A stretch of DNA of 64,000 nt from Kitasatospora sp. MAA4 (GTDB lineage Bacteria > Actinomycetota > Actinomycetes > Streptomycetales > Streptomycetaceae). This document shows, in pieces, positions 1 through 9,273 of this stretch; within the stretch, counting starts at the first letter, position 1; each line of letters starts with the position of its first letter. The notes beneath the pieces are model-generated. The model had not been told where the DNA came from. It saw only the letters and a program-made list of their open reading frames with translations, and did not search any database. A program made the position numbers and the translations under genes. The stretch lies in the NCBI RefSeq assembly GCF_029893355.1, contig NZ_JARZAI010000007.1, positions 62,001 through 126,000 on the forward strand. Direction: 5' to 3'.

Positions 1-443
1 CCGGGCTGAAGGGCTCGCTGGCCGAGGCGCTGGAAGGCGCGGACGTCTTCATCGGCGTCTCCGGCGGCACCGTGCCGGAGGAGGCGGTGGCGCGGATGGC
101 GAAGGACTGCTTCATCTTCGCGATGGCCAACCCCACCCCGGAGATCCACCCGGAGATCGCGCACAAGTACGCCGCAGTGGTGGCGACCGGGCGCTCCGAC
201 TTCCCCAACCAGATCAACAACGTGCTGGCCTTCCCCGGCATCTTCGCCGGTGCGCTCCAGGTCCGGGCCTCCCGGATCACCGAGGGCATGAAGCTGGCCG
301 CCGCCGAGGCGCTGGCCGAGCTGGTCGCGGACGACCTGACGGCCCAGCGGGTGATCCCCTCGCCGTTCGACCCGCGGGTGGCCCCGGCCGTCACCAAGGC
401 GGTCGCCGAGGCGGCCCGCCGTGAGGGCGTGGCCCGCCGCTGA
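1..443 (+). CDS. Malic enzyme, C-terminal part (5' end outside window)
   Basis: This is the C-terminal ~147 residues of an NAD(P)-dependent malic enzyme, which oxidatively decarboxylates malate to pyruvate in the cytoplasm. The reading frame is open from base 3, so the N-terminus and malate-binding domain lie before the window. What remains is the end of the Rossmann NAD-binding domain, with VFIGVSGG, MANPTPEI and the very conserved SDFPNQINNVLAFPG block, then the closing helices. These blocks are diagnostic of bacterial malic enzymes. NAD or NADP preference cannot be read from this fragment. The internal GTG at 72 is not a start. Nothing looks truncated at the 3' end. Confidence 0.93.
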   Translation, partial: GLKGSLAEALEGADVFIGVSGGTVPEEAVARMAKDCFIFAMANPTPEIHPEIAHKYAAVVATGRSDFPNQINNVLAFPGIFAGALQVRASRITEGMKLAAAEALAELVADDLTAQRVIPSPFDPRVAPAVTKAVAEAARREGVARR

Positions 444-526
444 CCGTAGGTCAGTTGCGTCCATGGGCCCGGGACACGCGGTGGAGGTCACACCCGCGCG
501 TGGTTCCGGGCCCTGGCCGTCGGCGC

Positions 527-540
527 TAGTGTCCGGGACA
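527..540 (+). promoter_or_regulatory. Probable -10 (TAGTGT) for a leaderless transcript
   Basis: TAGTGT at 527-532 has the TANNNT form of an actinobacterial -10 hexamer and ends 7 nt before the ATG at 540. There is no Shine-Dalgarno sequence directly before that ATG, so transcription probably starts at or next to the start codon. No clear -35 is seen. Confidence 0.45.
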
Positions 541-1502
541 TGTTCGCCGCCTATGCCGCACGCACCGATGCCGCCGACCCCCTGAGCGCCCTGGAACTGG
601 GCGAGCTCCCCGAGCCGCAGGCGCGGCCGGGCTGGAGCGTGGTGACGGTCCGGGCCGCCACCCTCAACCACCACGACCTCTGGTCGCTGCGCGGGGTGGG
701 CCTGCCCGCCGAGCGGCTGCCGATGATCCTGGGCTGCGACGCGGCGGGGGTGGACGAGGACGGCAACGAGGTGGTCATCCACTCCGTGATCGGCCAGAGC
801 GGCCACGGCGTCGGCCCCGACGAGCCGCGCTCGATCCTGACCGAGCGCTACCAGGGCACCTTCGCCCAGCGGGTGGCCGTGCCGACCTGGAACCTGCTGC
901 CCAAGCCCGCCGAGCTCTCCTTCGAGCAGGCCGCCTGCCTGCCGACCGCCTGGCTGACGGCGTACCGGATGCTCTTCACCAATGCCGGGGTCAAGCCCGG
1001 CGACACCGTGCTGGTCCAGGGCGCCGGCGGCGGGGTGGCCACCGCGCTGATCGTCCTGGGCAAGGCCGCCGGCCTGCGGGTCTGGGTCACCGGCCGGGAC
1101 GAGGCCAAGCGCGCCCGGGCCGTGCAGCTGGGTGCCGACGCCGCCTTCGAGAGCGGGGCGCGGCTGCCCGAGCGGGTGGACGCGGTGATGGAGACGGTCG
1201 GGGCGGCGACCTGGTCGCACTCGGTGAAGTCGCTGCGCCCGGGCGGCACGATCGTGATCTCCGGCGCGACCTCCGGGCCGAGCCCGGCGATGGCCGAGCT
1301 GAACCGGATCTTCTTCTTGGAGCTGAAGGTGGTCGGCTCGACCATGGGCACCAAGGAGGAGCTGGCCGGGCTGCTGGCGCTCTGCGCGCACGGCGGGGTG
1401 CGGCCGGTGATCGACTCGGTGCTGCCGCTGACCGAGGCCCGGGACGCCTTCGCCAAGCTGGCCAAGGGCGATGTCTTCGGCAAGATCGTGCTGACCCCCT
1501 GA
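540..1502 (+). CDS. MDR-family zinc-type alcohol dehydrogenase / quinone oxidoreductase
   Basis: A 320-residue medium-chain dehydrogenase/reductase. The N-terminal GroES-like domain (about residues 1-135) includes LNHHDLWSLRG and GCDAAG. The NAD(P)-binding Rossmann domain (about 140-280) carries VLVQGAGGGVA, whose AGGGVA pattern is the family's nucleotide-binding turn. The usual structural-zinc cysteine cluster is absent, so it resembles zinc-independent quinone-oxidoreductase-like members despite the common 'zinc-binding dehydrogenase' label. Substrate unknown. It is transcribed alone between the malic enzyme gene and a shared terminator. Family is secure, specific reaction is not. Confidence 0.88.
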   Translation: MFAAYAARTDAADPLSALELGELPEPQARPGWSVVTVRAATLNHHDLWSLRGVGLPAERLPMILGCDAAGVDEDGNEVVIHSVIGQSGHGVGPDEPRSILTERYQGTFAQRVAVPTWNLLPKPAELSFEQAACLPTAWLTAYRMLFTNAGVKPGDTVLVQGAGGGVATALIVLGKAAGLRVWVTGRDEAKRARAVQLGADAAFESGARLPERVDAVMETVGAATWSHSVKSLRPGGTIVISGATSGPSPAMAELNRIFFLELKVVGSTMGTKEELAGLLALCAHGGVRPVIDSVLPLTEARDAFAKLAKGDVFGKIVLTP

Positions 1503-1512
1503 CATACGGGTT

Positions 1513-1549
1513 GTGCCCCGCGGCCCACCCCCGAGGGGTCGCGGGGCAC
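1513..1549. terminator. Bidirectional stem-loop terminator
   Basis: GTGCCCCGCG (1513-1522) pairs perfectly with CGCGGGGCAC (1540-1549), and further pairs extend inward. It lies between the convergent MDR gene (stop 1502) and the padR gene (stop 1561), so it can end both transcripts. Confidence 0.7.
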
Positions 1550-1560
1550 TGGTGGCAGCC

Positions 1561-2586
1561 TCAGCCGAGCAGCTTGCGCAGCCGCTCGCCGGCCGAGCCC
1601 AGCACGGCCCTGGCCTGCGCCAGTTGGTCGGCGTCGACGCCGCCGCCGTCCCGGGCCGCGTCGCGGACCTGGTCGCGGAAGCGGTCGAGCAGCCGGTCCA
1701 GCTCCCGTGCCGGGTCGCCGGCCGGGTCGGTGGCGGCCCAGCCGGGCAGGTCGGCGGGTGCGTCCTTCTCGAAGTCGACCCGGGTGACCGTGATCTTCTC
1801 GGCATCGGCGGAGCTTGCGGAGGTGTCCCAGCGGGCGGAGTCGGCCAGTCCGGCCAGGCCCCGGGTCAGCTCGGAGAGCCCCTCGGCCAACCCGGTCGGC
1901 CAGTCGCCCTTGCTGACGTGCTCGCGGACCTGCTGCTCCACCCGCCGCTTGATCCGCAGCGCCTCCTGCTGGGCGGCCTGCCGCACCGCCTGGGACTGCT
2001 CCCGGGCCTTGCGGGCCTCCTCCTTGGCCTTCTTGGCCTGCTCCTTGGCGGCCTTCTCCTGCTCCTTGGCCTTCTTGGCCTGGGCCTTGAAGCCGGCGTA
2101 CTCCTCGCGGGTGCGCTGCCAGGACTTGTCGCCCCACTGGCCCTTCCAGGCCTCGCCAGGGCTGTCCTCCGGGTCGGTCGGAGCGGTCGGGCCGGCCTTG
2201 GGGGCGTTGCGGGCGGCGTTGCGCAGCTCGTCGCGCAGATCCTTGGCGGAGTCCCGGACATCCTCGCGGATCGCGCCGGCCAGCTGGGCCACCGAGTCGC
2301 GGATCTCCACCTCCAGCTCCGCCAGATCATCCTGACGCGCCGTCAGCTCGGTGCGACCGGCCTCGGTGATCCGGTAGACCTTGCGGCCGCCCTCGGTGGA
2401 GTGCTCGACCAGGCCCTCCTGCTCCAGCTTGGCCAGCCGCGGGTAGACCGTCCCGGCGGAGGGCGCGTACAGGCCGTGGAAGCGCTCCTCGAGGAGGCGG
2501 ATCACCTCGTAGCCGTGCCGCGGCGACTCGTCGAGCAGCTTGAGCAGGTACAGCCGCAGCCGGCCGTGCGCGAAGACCGCACTCAT
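1561..2586 (-). CDS. PadR-family regulator with long charged coiled-coil region
   Basis: A 341-residue protein. Residues 1-95 form a PadR winged-helix domain (RLRLYLLKLLDESPRHGYEV, then SAGTVYPRLAKLEQEGLVE). A Lys/Glu/Ala-rich segment around 150-225 (repeats such as KAKEQEKAAKEQ) predicts a long coiled coil, followed by an acidic tail, far beyond the ~110-180 residues of ordinary PadR proteins. The ATG at 2586 overlaps the stop of the upstream DUF4097 gene as ATGA, so the two are probably translationally coupled. Inference: it represses its own operon through the sites at 3551-3588 and dimerises through the coiled coil. Ligand unknown. Confidence 0.88.
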   Translation of the reverse strand: MSAVFAHGRLRLYLLKLLDESPRHGYEVIRLLEERFHGLYAPSAGTVYPRLAKLEQEGLVEHSTEGGRKVYRITEAGRTELTARQDDLAELEVEIRDSVAQLAGAIREDVRDSAKDLRDELRNAARNAPKAGPTAPTDPEDSPGEAWKGQWGDKSWQRTREEYAGFKAQAKKAKEQEKAAKEQAKKAKEEARKAREQSQAVRQAAQQEALRIKRRVEQQVREHVSKGDWPTGLAEGLSELTRGLAGLADSARWDTSASSADAEKITVTRVDFEKDAPADLPGWAATDPAGDPARELDRLLDRFRDQVRDAARDGGGVDADQLAQARAVLGSAGERLRKLLG

Positions 2587-3488
2587 GCCGAACCCTCCTC
2601 GGTGTCGGTCGGGGCGGCGGCGGGGAGTTCCTTGACCAGGGTCAGGCCCTCCTCCTCCGGTGCCGGGCGGCTGAGCAGCGAGATCGCGCCGGAGACCGTG
2701 GTGACCTGGAGCTTGCCGGTGCCCGCGCCGAGCTTGCCGCTGAGCTTCTTGGAGCCCCACGTCCCGCCCAGGGTCAGCTCGTCGAAGGCGCTGGAGAAGT
2801 TGCCGTTGGTGCTGCCGGCCTCGACGGTGGTGTCGGCGGGCTGCGGCAGTCGGACCGCGACGTCGCCGTTGACCGTGTTGATCTTGATGTCGGCCGGGGT
2901 GGTTCCGTCCAGGTCGAGCGTGACGGCGCCGTTGACCGAGTTCGCGCGCAGGGTGGCGGCGGTGCCGGAGATCACCGTCAGCTCGCCGGAGACGGTGTTG
3001 ACCCGCAGCTCGCCGGAGACCGCCTGGACGTCCACGTTGCCGGAGACCGACTTGGCCTCGGTGCGGCCGTCCAGCTCGACCAGGGTGGTGTCACCCGCGA
3101 CGCCGTGGACAGTGGTGCCGCCGTGCACGCCGGAGACGGTGGACTCGGCGGTGACCGTCCCGAGCTTCACCGCGGTGGCGGCGGGCACGGTCAGCGAGAC
3201 CACGGCCCGGCGCTTGCGCCGCAGGCCGGACAGGAAGTGCTTGACCGAGTCGACCGACTTGAACTTCTCGCCGAAGTCGCTCCAGTCGAGGTTCGGGTAG
3301 GTCACCGTGAGGACCCCGTCCTCCAGGGTGACCTGGAGGGGCTCGCCCTCCAGCTCGGTGACCTCCAGGCGGGCCGGGCCCTCGGCGGCGACCACGTTGA
3401 TCGCGCCGCCGACGATGCGGACCTGCAGGCTGCGGACCGGCTCCTCGATGATGATCTTGTCAGGTTCGCTGACCGTCCACTGCGTCAT
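2583..3488 (-). CDS. DUF4097-family beta-repeat protein
   Basis: A 301-residue protein dominated by short repeating beta-strand units with a hydrophobic/Gly/Asn pattern (SVSGNVDV, TVSGELTV, SVNGAVTL, TVNGDVAV), typical of the DUF4097 adhesin-like beta-solenoid fold. No signal peptide or membrane segment is visible, so it is probably cytoplasmic. The ATG at 3488 is chosen because the frame upstream lacks coding character. It is the first gene of a two-gene operon with the PadR regulator. The fold suggests ligand or surface binding, but the role is unknown. Confidence 0.85.
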   Translation of the reverse strand: MTQWTVSEPDKIIIEEPVRSLQVRIVGGAINVVAAEGPARLEVTELEGEPLQVTLEDGVLTVTYPNLDWSDFGEKFKSVDSVKHFLSGLRRKRRAVVSLTVPAATAVKLGTVTAESTVSGVHGGTTVHGVAGDTTLVELDGRTEAKSVSGNVDVQAVSGELRVNTVSGELTVISGTAATLRANSVNGAVTLDLDGTTPADIKINTVNGDVAVRLPQPADTTVEAGSTNGNFSSAFDELTLGGTWGSKKLSGKLGAGTGKLQVTTVSGAISLLSRPAPEEEGLTLVKELPAAAPTDTEEGSA

Positions 3489-3550
3489 GGTGTTCGTCCT
3501 CCCGTTGGGCCGCCGTCGTCGTACGCTGGAGGGGCGACGATCCGGCGGAT

Positions 3551-3605
3551 CGCGATGTATCGCGTCTTCCAAGTAACACGATATATCGCGTGACGCTGAA
3601 GTCAA
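3551..3605 (-). promoter_or_regulatory. Promoter and twin PadR-type operators of the DUF4097-padR operon
   Basis: On the minus strand TTGACT (3605-3600) is followed after 16 nt by TATCGT (3583-3578), a good vegetative promoter. The -10 lies inside CGATATATCG (3579-3588), a perfect palindrome. A second near-identical element, CGCGATGTATCGCG, lies at 3551-3564 just downstream. The pair is placed to block RNA polymerase and suits autorepression by the PadR protein of this operon. Confidence 0.6.
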
Positions 3606-3641
3606 GCGTTCCGTCCGAGTGGTCGGTGCGCCGAGATGCGA

Positions 3642-3675
3642 AAGGGTCCGGGAGGCAACTGCCTCCCGGACCCTT
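3642..3675 (-). terminator. Strong stem-loop terminator downstream of the DUF6104 gene
   Basis: AAGGGTCCGGGAGGC (3642-3656) pairs perfectly with GCCTCCCGGACCCTT (3661-3675) across a 4-nt loop, a 15-bp stem. It lies 29 bp beyond the stop of the minus-strand gene at 3704-3886 and insulates it from the divergent padR operon promoter. Confidence 0.75.
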
Positions 3676-3680
3676 CGTAT

Positions 3681-3704
3681 GCGGTGCTGCGGTGCTGCGG
3701 TGCT
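3681..3704. repeat. Three tandem copies of an 8-bp unit
   Basis: GCGGTGCT occurs three times head to tail, ending at the stop codon of the small gene at 3704. Such an array can change length by slippage. No function is evident. Confidence 0.7.
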
Positions 3705-3886
3705 CAGTCCTCGTCCTCGTCGTCGTCGTGCCGGGCCAGCCAGGTGGCCAGCCGCTCGACCGGGATCTCGAAGTCGGGGTTGAGGTCGACGAACTCGCGC
3801 AGGCGCTCGGCCAGCCACTCGAAAGTGACCTCCTCCTCGCCGCGCCGGCTCTCCAGCTCCTCGATGCCGCGGTCGGTGAAGTACAC
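3704..3886 (-). CDS. Small DUF6104-like acidic protein
   Basis: A 60-residue protein beginning MYFTDRGIEELESRRGEEEV and ending in a run of Asp/Glu. It resembles short conserved Streptomyces proteins annotated DUF6104; that assignment is from memory and not a search. The sequence looks helical, with alternating hydrophobic and charged residues and no cysteines or signal. It follows kgd on the same strand but is separated from it by a terminator hairpin. Function unknown. Confidence 0.7.
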   Translation of the reverse strand: MYFTDRGIEELESRRGEEEVTFEWLAERLREFVDLNPDFEIPVERLATWLARHDDDEDED

Positions 3887-3921
3887 GGTCTGCTCCGGGG
3901 GTGAACGGTTCGGATGGTGCT

Positions 3922-3953
3922 GCGGGCCCGGCCTCCGAGGAGACCGGGCCCGC
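3922..3953 (-). terminator. Stem-loop terminator after kgd
   Basis: GCGGGCCCGG (3922-3931) and CCGGGCCCGC (3944-3953) form a perfect 10-bp stem with a 12-nt loop, 17 bp past the kgd stop codon. Confidence 0.65.
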
Positions 3954-3970
3954 GGTGCGTACCAGCGGTG

Positions 3971-6900
3971 TCAGAGGCTGAAGATGTCCTCGATCAGCGC
4001 CTGCTGCTCGGCGGCGTGCCGCTTGGCCGAGCCGACCGCGGGGGCCGAGGAGGCCGTGCGGGCGACGCGGCGCAGCCGGCCGCCGCTGGCCTTGCGGCCG
4101 ACCACGACGTCCAGGTGGTCGACCAGGTTCATCGCGATGAACGGCCAGGCACCCTGGTTGGCCGGCTCCTCCTGCGCCCAGACGAACTGGACGTCGTCGC
4201 CGTACCGGCCCAGCTCCTCCTGGAGCTCGGCGGCCGGCAGCGGGTAGAGCCGCTCGACGCGGACGATCGCCGTGTCGGTGACGCCGCGCTCGGTGCGGGC
4301 CGCCTCGACGTCGTAGTAGAACTTGCCGGCCGTGATGACCACCTTGCGCACGTTCGCCGGGTCGACGGTGGTGTCACCGATGACCGGACGGAACGAGCCC
4401 GAGGTGAACTCCTCCGCCTTGCTCGCCGCGGCCTTCAGACGCAGCATCGACTTCGGGGTGAAGACGACCAGCGGCTTGTGGTGCGGGTTGTGCGCCTGCC
4501 AGCGCAGCAGGTGGAAGTAGTTCGACGGCAGGGTCGGCATCGCGACCGTCATGTTGTTCTGCGCGCAGAGCTGGAGGAAGCGCTCGGGACGGGCGGACGA
4601 GTGGTCCGGTCCCTGGCCCTCGTAGCCGTGCGGCAGCAGCAGGGTGACGCCGGAGTGCTGGCCCCACTTCTGCTCGGCGGAGGAGATGTACTCGTCGACG
4701 ATGGTCTGCGCGCCGTTGACGAAGTCACCGAACTGCGCCTCCCACATCACCAGCGCGTTCGGCCGGGTCAGCGAGTAGCCGTACTCGAAGCCCATCGCCG
4801 CGTACTCCGACAGCAGGCTGTCGTAGACGGTGTAGCGGGCCTGGTCCTCGGTCAGGTACAGCAGCGGGGTGTAGTCCTCGCCGGTCACCCGGTCGATCAG
4901 CACCGCGTGGCGCTGGCCGAAGGTGCCGCGACGGCTGTCCTGGCCGGCCAGCCGGACCGGGTGGCCCTCCATCAGCAGCGAGCCGATGGCGAGGGTCTCG
5001 CCGGTGGCCCAGTCGATGGTGCCGTCCTCGATCGAGGCGGCGCGGCGCTGGAGCTGCGGCAGCAGGCGCGGGTGCACGGTCAGCCAGTCCGGCAGGTTGA
5101 CCTGCGAGGCGGCGATCCGCTTGACCATCTCCTCGGAGATGCCGGTCTGGATCGAGACCGGGAAGTCGGCGACCGGCTTGCCGCCGACGGCGGCCTGCTG
5201 GGCGCCGGCGGCGTCGCGGACCTCCGCGAAGACCTTCTCCAGCTGTCCCTGGAAGTCCTGGAGTGCGGACTCCGCCTCTTCCATGGTGATGTCGCCACGG
5301 CCGATCAGGCCCTCGGTGTAGAGCTTGCGCACCGAGCGCTTCTTCTCGATCAGGTCGTACATCAGCGGCTGCGTGAACGAGGGGTTGTCGGCCTCGTTGT
5401 GACCGCGGCGGCGGTAGCAGATGAGGTCGATCACGACGTCCTTGTGGAACGCCTGACGGAACTCGAAGGCGAGCCGCGCGACGCGGACCACGGCCTCCGG
5501 GTCGTCGCCGTTCACGTGGAAGATCGGCGCCTCGATCATGCGGGCCACGTCGGTGCAGTACATCGACGAGCGCGAGGAGGCCGGCGCGGCGGTGAAGCCG
5601 ACCTGGTTGTTGACCACCAGGTGGATCGTGCCGCCGGTGCGGTAGCCGCGCAGCTGCGACATGTTCAGCGTCTCCGCGACCACGCCCTGCCCCGCGAAGG
5701 CCGCGTCGCCGTGGATCTGGATCGGCAGCACCGGGAAGGTCGTGCCGCCCTGGTCCAGGATGTCCTGCTTGGCGCGGACGATGCCCTCGACGACCGGGTC
5801 GACCGTCTCCAGGTGGGACGGGTTGGCGGCCAGCGAGACCTTGATGGTCTCGCCGTCGAGGCCGGTGAAGGTCCCGTCGGCGCCCAGGTGGTACTTGACG
5901 TCGCCGGAGCCGTGCATCGACTTCGGGTCGAGGTTGCCCTCGAACTCGCCGAAGATCCGGGCGTACGGCTTGCCGACGATGTTGGCCAGCACGTTCAGGC
6001 GGCCGCGGTGGGCCATCCCGATCACGGCCTCGTCCAGGCGGTGCTCGGCGGCGGCGTCGATGGTCGCGTCCAGCAGCGGGATCAGCGACTCACCGCCCTC
6101 CAGCGAGAAGCGCTTCTGGCCGACGTACTTGGTCTGCAGGAAGGTCTCGAAGGCCTCGGCGGAGTTCAGCCGGCGCAGGATGCGCAGCTGCTCCTCGCGC
6201 TCGGGCTTGCTGTACGGCTTCTCCAGGCGCTCCTGCAGCCACTTGCGCTGCTTGGGGTCCTGGATGTGCATGTACTCGATGCCGACCGTGCGGCAGTACG
6301 TGTTGCGCAGCAGCCCGAGGATGTCGCGCAGCTTCATCATCTTGTTGCCGCCGAAGCCGCCGACCGCGAACTCGCGCTCGAGGTCCCAGAGCGTCAGGCC
6401 GTGCTCGACGACGTCCAGGTCGGGGTGCTTGCGCTGGCTGTACTCGAGCGGGTCGGTGTCGGCCATCAGGTGGCCGCGCACGCGGTACGAGTGGATCAGC
6501 TCCATCACGCGGGCGGTCTTGTTGACCTCGTCCTCGTGCGTGGTGGAGACGTCGGTGGCCCAGCGGACCGGCTCGTACGGGATCCGCAGCGACTCGAAGA
6601 CCTCGTCGTAGAAGCCGTGCTCGCCCAGCAGCAGCTGGTGGATCGAGCGCAGGAACTCGCCGGAGGCCGCGCCCTGGATGACCCGGTGGTCATAGGTCGA
6701 GGTCAGCGTCATGATCTTGGAAACGCCCAGGCGGGCCAGCGTCTCCGGGTTGGAGCCCTGGAACTCCGCCGGGTACTCCATGGCGCCGACACCGAGGATG
6801 GTGCCCTGGCCCTGCATCAGGCGCGGCACGGAGTGCACGGTGCCGATGCCGCCGGGGTTGGTCAGCGAGACCGTGACCCCGGTGAAGTCGTCCATCGTCA

Positions 6901-7735
6901 GCTTGTTCGAGCGGGCCTTGCGGACGATGTCCTCGTAGGCCTGCCAGAAGCCGAAGAAGTCGAGCGTCTCGGCCTTCTTGATCGCCGCGACGACCAGCTG
7001 GCGGTCGCCGTTGGGCTTCACCAGGTCGATCGCCAGGCCGAGGTTGATGTGGTCCGGCTTCACCAGGAAGGACTTGCCGTCCTTGGCGGTGTAGCTGTGG
7101 TTCATCCCCGGGGTCGCCTTCAGGGCCTGCACCAGCGCGTAGCCGATCAGGTGGGTGAAGGAGACCTTGCCGCCGCGGGCGCGCTGCAGGTGGTTGTTGA
7201 TGACGATGCGGTTGTCGATCAACAGCTTGGCCGGCACGGCGCGCACGCTCGTCGCGGTGGGCACCTCGAGCGAAGCGTCCATGTTGGTGGCGACGGCCTT
7301 GGCCGGGCCACGCAGCGGGACGAGCTCCGGTCCGGTGGACTCGGCGGCGGGAGCGGCTGCTGCCTGCACGACGGCGGCGGGGGCCGGCGGCGCGGCGGGG
7401 GCGGCTGCCAGCGGCGCGGCGGCGACAGGCGCGGCCACGGGGGCTGCGGCTGCCGGGGCGGCGACGGGTGCAGGCGCCGCCGGAACGGCAGCAGGGGCAG
7501 GGGCGGCAACGGTGGTCGGCGTGGGGCCGACCTGGGTCGCGGCCTGGGTCACTGGGGTCACCTCGGTACCGGGCTTGTAGTCGGCGAAAAAGTCCCACCA
7601 GGCTCGGTCGACCGAGTTGGGATCCTGGAGGTACTGCTGGTAGATCTCGTCGACGAGCCACTCATTGGGGCCGAAGCCAGTGGGCTCCGTCGTAGTGCGT
7701 GGGGCCGAGCTGGGGGTTTCAGGGTGTGGCGACAC
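3971..7735 (-). CDS. kgd: Multifunctional 2-oxoglutarate decarboxylase / dehydrogenase E1-E2 (KGD/OdhA type)
   Basis: A 1254-residue TCA-cycle enzyme converting 2-oxoglutarate toward succinyl-CoA or succinic semialdehyde. Its order is that of the actinobacterial fused enzyme: an N-terminal anchoring segment ([20 protein letters not shown], about residues 24-43), an Ala/Pro-rich linker (about 60-135), an E2-like acyltransferase domain without a lipoyl domain (about 145-360, with [13 protein letters not shown] near 350), and a thiamine-diphosphate E1 region with [12 protein letters not shown] and [11 protein letters not shown]. The length is close to mycobacterial KGD. The GTG at 7735 begins the conserved N-terminus. 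In corynebacteria and mycobacteria this enzyme is inhibited by the FHA protein OdhI/GarA; no FHA gene is in the window. Confidence 0.96.
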   Translation of the reverse strand: MSPHPETPSSAPRTTTEPTGFGPNEWLVDEIYQQYLQDPNSVDRAWWDFFADYKPGTEVTPVTQAATQVGPTPTTVAAPAPAAVPAAPAPVAAPAAAAPVAAPVAAAPLAAAPAAPPAPAAVVQAAAAPAAESTGPELVPLRGPAKAVATNMDASLEVPTATSVRAVPAKLLIDNRIVINNHLQRARGGKVSFTHLIGYALVQALKATPGMNHSYTAKDGKSFLVKPDHINLGLAIDLVKPNGDRQLVVAAIKKAETLDFFGFWQAYEDIVRKARSNKLTMDDFTGVTVSLTNPGGIGTVHSVPRLMQGQGTILGVGAMEYPAEFQGSNPETLARLGVSKIMTLTSTYDHRVIQGAASGEFLRSIHQLLLGEHGFYDEVFESLRIPYEPVRWATDVSTTHEDEVNKTARVMELIHSYRVRGHLMADTDPLEYSQRKHPDLDVVEHGLTLWDLEREFAVGGFGGNKMMKLRDILGLLRNTYCRTVGIEYMHIQDPKQRKWLQERLEKPYSKPEREEQLRILRRLNSAEAFETFLQTKYVGQKRFSLEGGESLIPLLDATIDAAAEHRLDEAVIGMAHRGRLNVLANIVGKPYARIFGEFEGNLDPKSMHGSGDVKYHLGADGTFTGLDGETIKVSLAANPSHLETVDPVVEGIVRAKQDILDQGGTTFPVLPIQIHGDAAFAGQGVVAETLNMSQLRGYRTGGTIHLVVNNQVGFTAAPASSRSSMYCTDVARMIEAPIFHVNGDDPEAVVRVARLAFEFRQAFHKDVVIDLICYRRRGHNEADNPSFTQPLMYDLIEKKRSVRKLYTEGLIGRGDITMEEAESALQDFQGQLEKVFAEVRDAAGAQQAAVGGKPVADFPVSIQTGISEEMVKRIAASQVNLPDWLTVHPRLLPQLQRRAASIEDGTIDWATGETLAIGSLLMEGHPVRLAGQDSRRGTFGQRHAVLIDRVTGEDYTPLLYLTEDQARYTVYDSLLSEYAAMGFEYGYSLTRPNALVMWEAQFGDFVNGAQTIVDEYISSAEQKWGQHSGVTLLLPHGYEGQGPDHSSARPERFLQLCAQNNMTVAMPTLPSNYFHLLRWQAHNPHHKPLVVFTPKSMLRLKAAASKAEEFTSGSFRPVIGDTTVDPANVRKVVITAGKFYYDVEAARTERGVTDTAIVRVERLYPLPAAELQEELGRYGDDVQFVWAQEEPANQGAWPFIAMNLVDHLDVVVGRKASGGRLRRVARTASSAPAVGSAKRHAAEQQALIEDIFSL

Positions 7736-8053
7736 GGCGGCAACCGCCCTCTTCCGCTTCCTTTTGGGATGTTTGGACAGCGGGGATTAAGGCTACGCCC
7801 CTGACCAGTGATCGCGCAGTCCCCGGGGGGTAGGCGTCGCCCAGATCACTGTGCTGTCGGCCACATTGGCTGAAACTGCGCGTTAGAAAGTCGTTCAGTG
7901 GGGGAAATGGCCGGTTCCGCCCCCCTGGCGATACCCGGGCAGAACCGGACAAACCAGGACTGCTTTGGCTGATTGTGAGCAGTCTGTGTCTGTCGATCAC
8001 CGGTATGTCCCAGTTCTGTGACAAAGCTGGCCGGGTTGGACAGAAAGCACTGA
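7736..8053. other. 318-bp intergenic region between kgd and the sensor kinase; inverted repeat at 7806-7851
   Basis: This is the kgd 5' region and the 3' flank of the kinase gene. CAGTGATC (7806-7813) and GATCACTG (7844-7851) form an 8-bp inverted repeat with a 30-nt centre, about 70-115 nt upstream of the kgd start. No reading frame in it looks coding, and I cannot place a convincing promoter. Confidence 0.35.
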
Positions 8054-9208
8054 TCACAGCCGTGGGCGGGGCACGGCCGGCGTCGTGCCGGGCAGCGCGA
8101 CCTGGATCAGGCAGCCCCGCGAGCCGTCCGCCACCTCGATCCGCCCGCCGTGCAGATCCACCGCCCAGCGGGCGATGGCCAGGCCGAGGCCGGTGCCGCC
8201 GTCGCTGCCCGGTCCCTGGGCGGTCGGGGTGCCGGCCCGGCTGAAGCGGTCGAAGACCCGGGTGCGGTCCTGGACGGGGATGCCCGGGCCCTGATCCTCG
8301 ACCTCCAGCAGCAGCGCGTGCGGGCGTTCGCCGACCCGGGCCCGAACGGTGACCACGCCGCCCGCGGGGGAGTGCTTGCAGGCGTTGTCCACCAGGTTGG
8401 CCACCACCTGGTGGAGCCGCTCGGGGTCGGCCACGCCGGTGAGCCCCGCGGGTTCGACGTCGAGCCGCAAGCTGACGTCGCCGCGCCTGCTCCAGGCCCC
8501 GCCGGCGGTCGCACCGTCCACCGTCAGCCCGCGCAGCACGCCGGCCAGGAACGGCCCGACCTCGAACTCGCGGGCGTCCAGCGGCATCACGCCGCCGTCC
8601 AGTTTGGAGAGGTCCAGCAGATGGGTGACGAGCCGGCCGAGCCGCTCGGTCTGCTCCAGGGCCGCGCCCAGGGTCGCCGGGTCGGGCCGCACCACGCCGT
8701 CCACCACGTTCTCCAGGACGGCCTGGAGGGCGGCGATCGGCGTGCGCAGTTCGTGCGAGACGTTGGCCACCAGTTCTCGGCGGTGCCGGTCGGAGGCCTC
8801 CAGGTCGGCGGCCATCCGGTTGAAGGTGGTGGCCAGCTCGCCGACCTCGTCGCGCGAGGCGACCTTGACCCGTCGGCTGTAGTCGCCGCCGGCCATCGCC
8901 CGGGCGGCGACCGTCATCTCGCGCAGGGGGGCGGTCAGGCTGTGCGCCAGCAGCTGCATCACCAGCAGTGAGGCGATCATGGAGAACGCCATGATCACTC
9001 GGATCTGGGTCTCCGAGCGAACGGCGATCACCACCATGCCGCTGGCCAGCACCACGCAGACCACGACCAGCATGGTCAGCTTGCCCTTGATCGAGCTCAC
9101 CGGATCGAGCGGACGGACGAGCCCGCGGATGCGGTCGGCCGCGCGGGCCGTCAGCGTCCTGCGCGGTGGTGTCTCGGGCTCGGTGCGAGCCCGTGGTGCA
9201 GCGTTCAT
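8054..9208 (-). CDS. Two-component sensor histidine kinase (HAMP, HisKA, HATPase)
   Basis: A 384-residue membrane histidine kinase. A short cytoplasmic N-terminus precedes two close hydrophobic segments (about residues 44-62 and 70-90) with almost no external loop, then a HAMP domain (about 90-145), a dimerisation domain with H-box VSHELRTP, and an ATPase domain with NLVDNACKHSP, EDQGPGIP and GGTGLGLAIARW. The missing sensor loop suggests it senses the membrane or within it. It follows the response regulator gene on the same strand after 65 nt and is surely its partner. The pair matches the two-component system I recall beside kgd and lon in S. coelicolor. Signal unknown. Confidence 0.93.
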   Translation of the reverse strand: MNAAPRARTEPETPPRRTLTARAADRIRGLVRPLDPVSSIKGKLTMLVVVCVVLASGMVVIAVRSETQIRVIMAFSMIASLLVMQLLAHSLTAPLREMTVAARAMAGGDYSRRVKVASRDEVGELATTFNRMAADLEASDRHRRELVANVSHELRTPIAALQAVLENVVDGVVRPDPATLGAALEQTERLGRLVTHLLDLSKLDGGVMPLDAREFEVGPFLAGVLRGLTVDGATAGGAWSRRGDVSLRLDVEPAGLTGVADPERLHQVVANLVDNACKHSPAGGVVTVRARVGERPHALLLEVEDQGPGIPVQDRTRVFDRFSRAGTPTAQGPGSDGGTGLGLAIARWAVDLHGGRIEVADGSRGCLIQVALPGTTPAVPRPRL

Positions 9209-9273
9209 CAGCGCATCGGTCCCCGTCGTTCTCTGCCCCCGTGAACCTCCCCCGTGAGGTACCGCGACCGGTG

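Noticed and set aside
3914..7804. A 1296-residue open frame on the plus strand opposite kgd
   Set aside because: It is the antisense of kgd, with Arg/Gly/Val-rich composition typical of GC-rich shadow frames; kgd itself has all family motifs.
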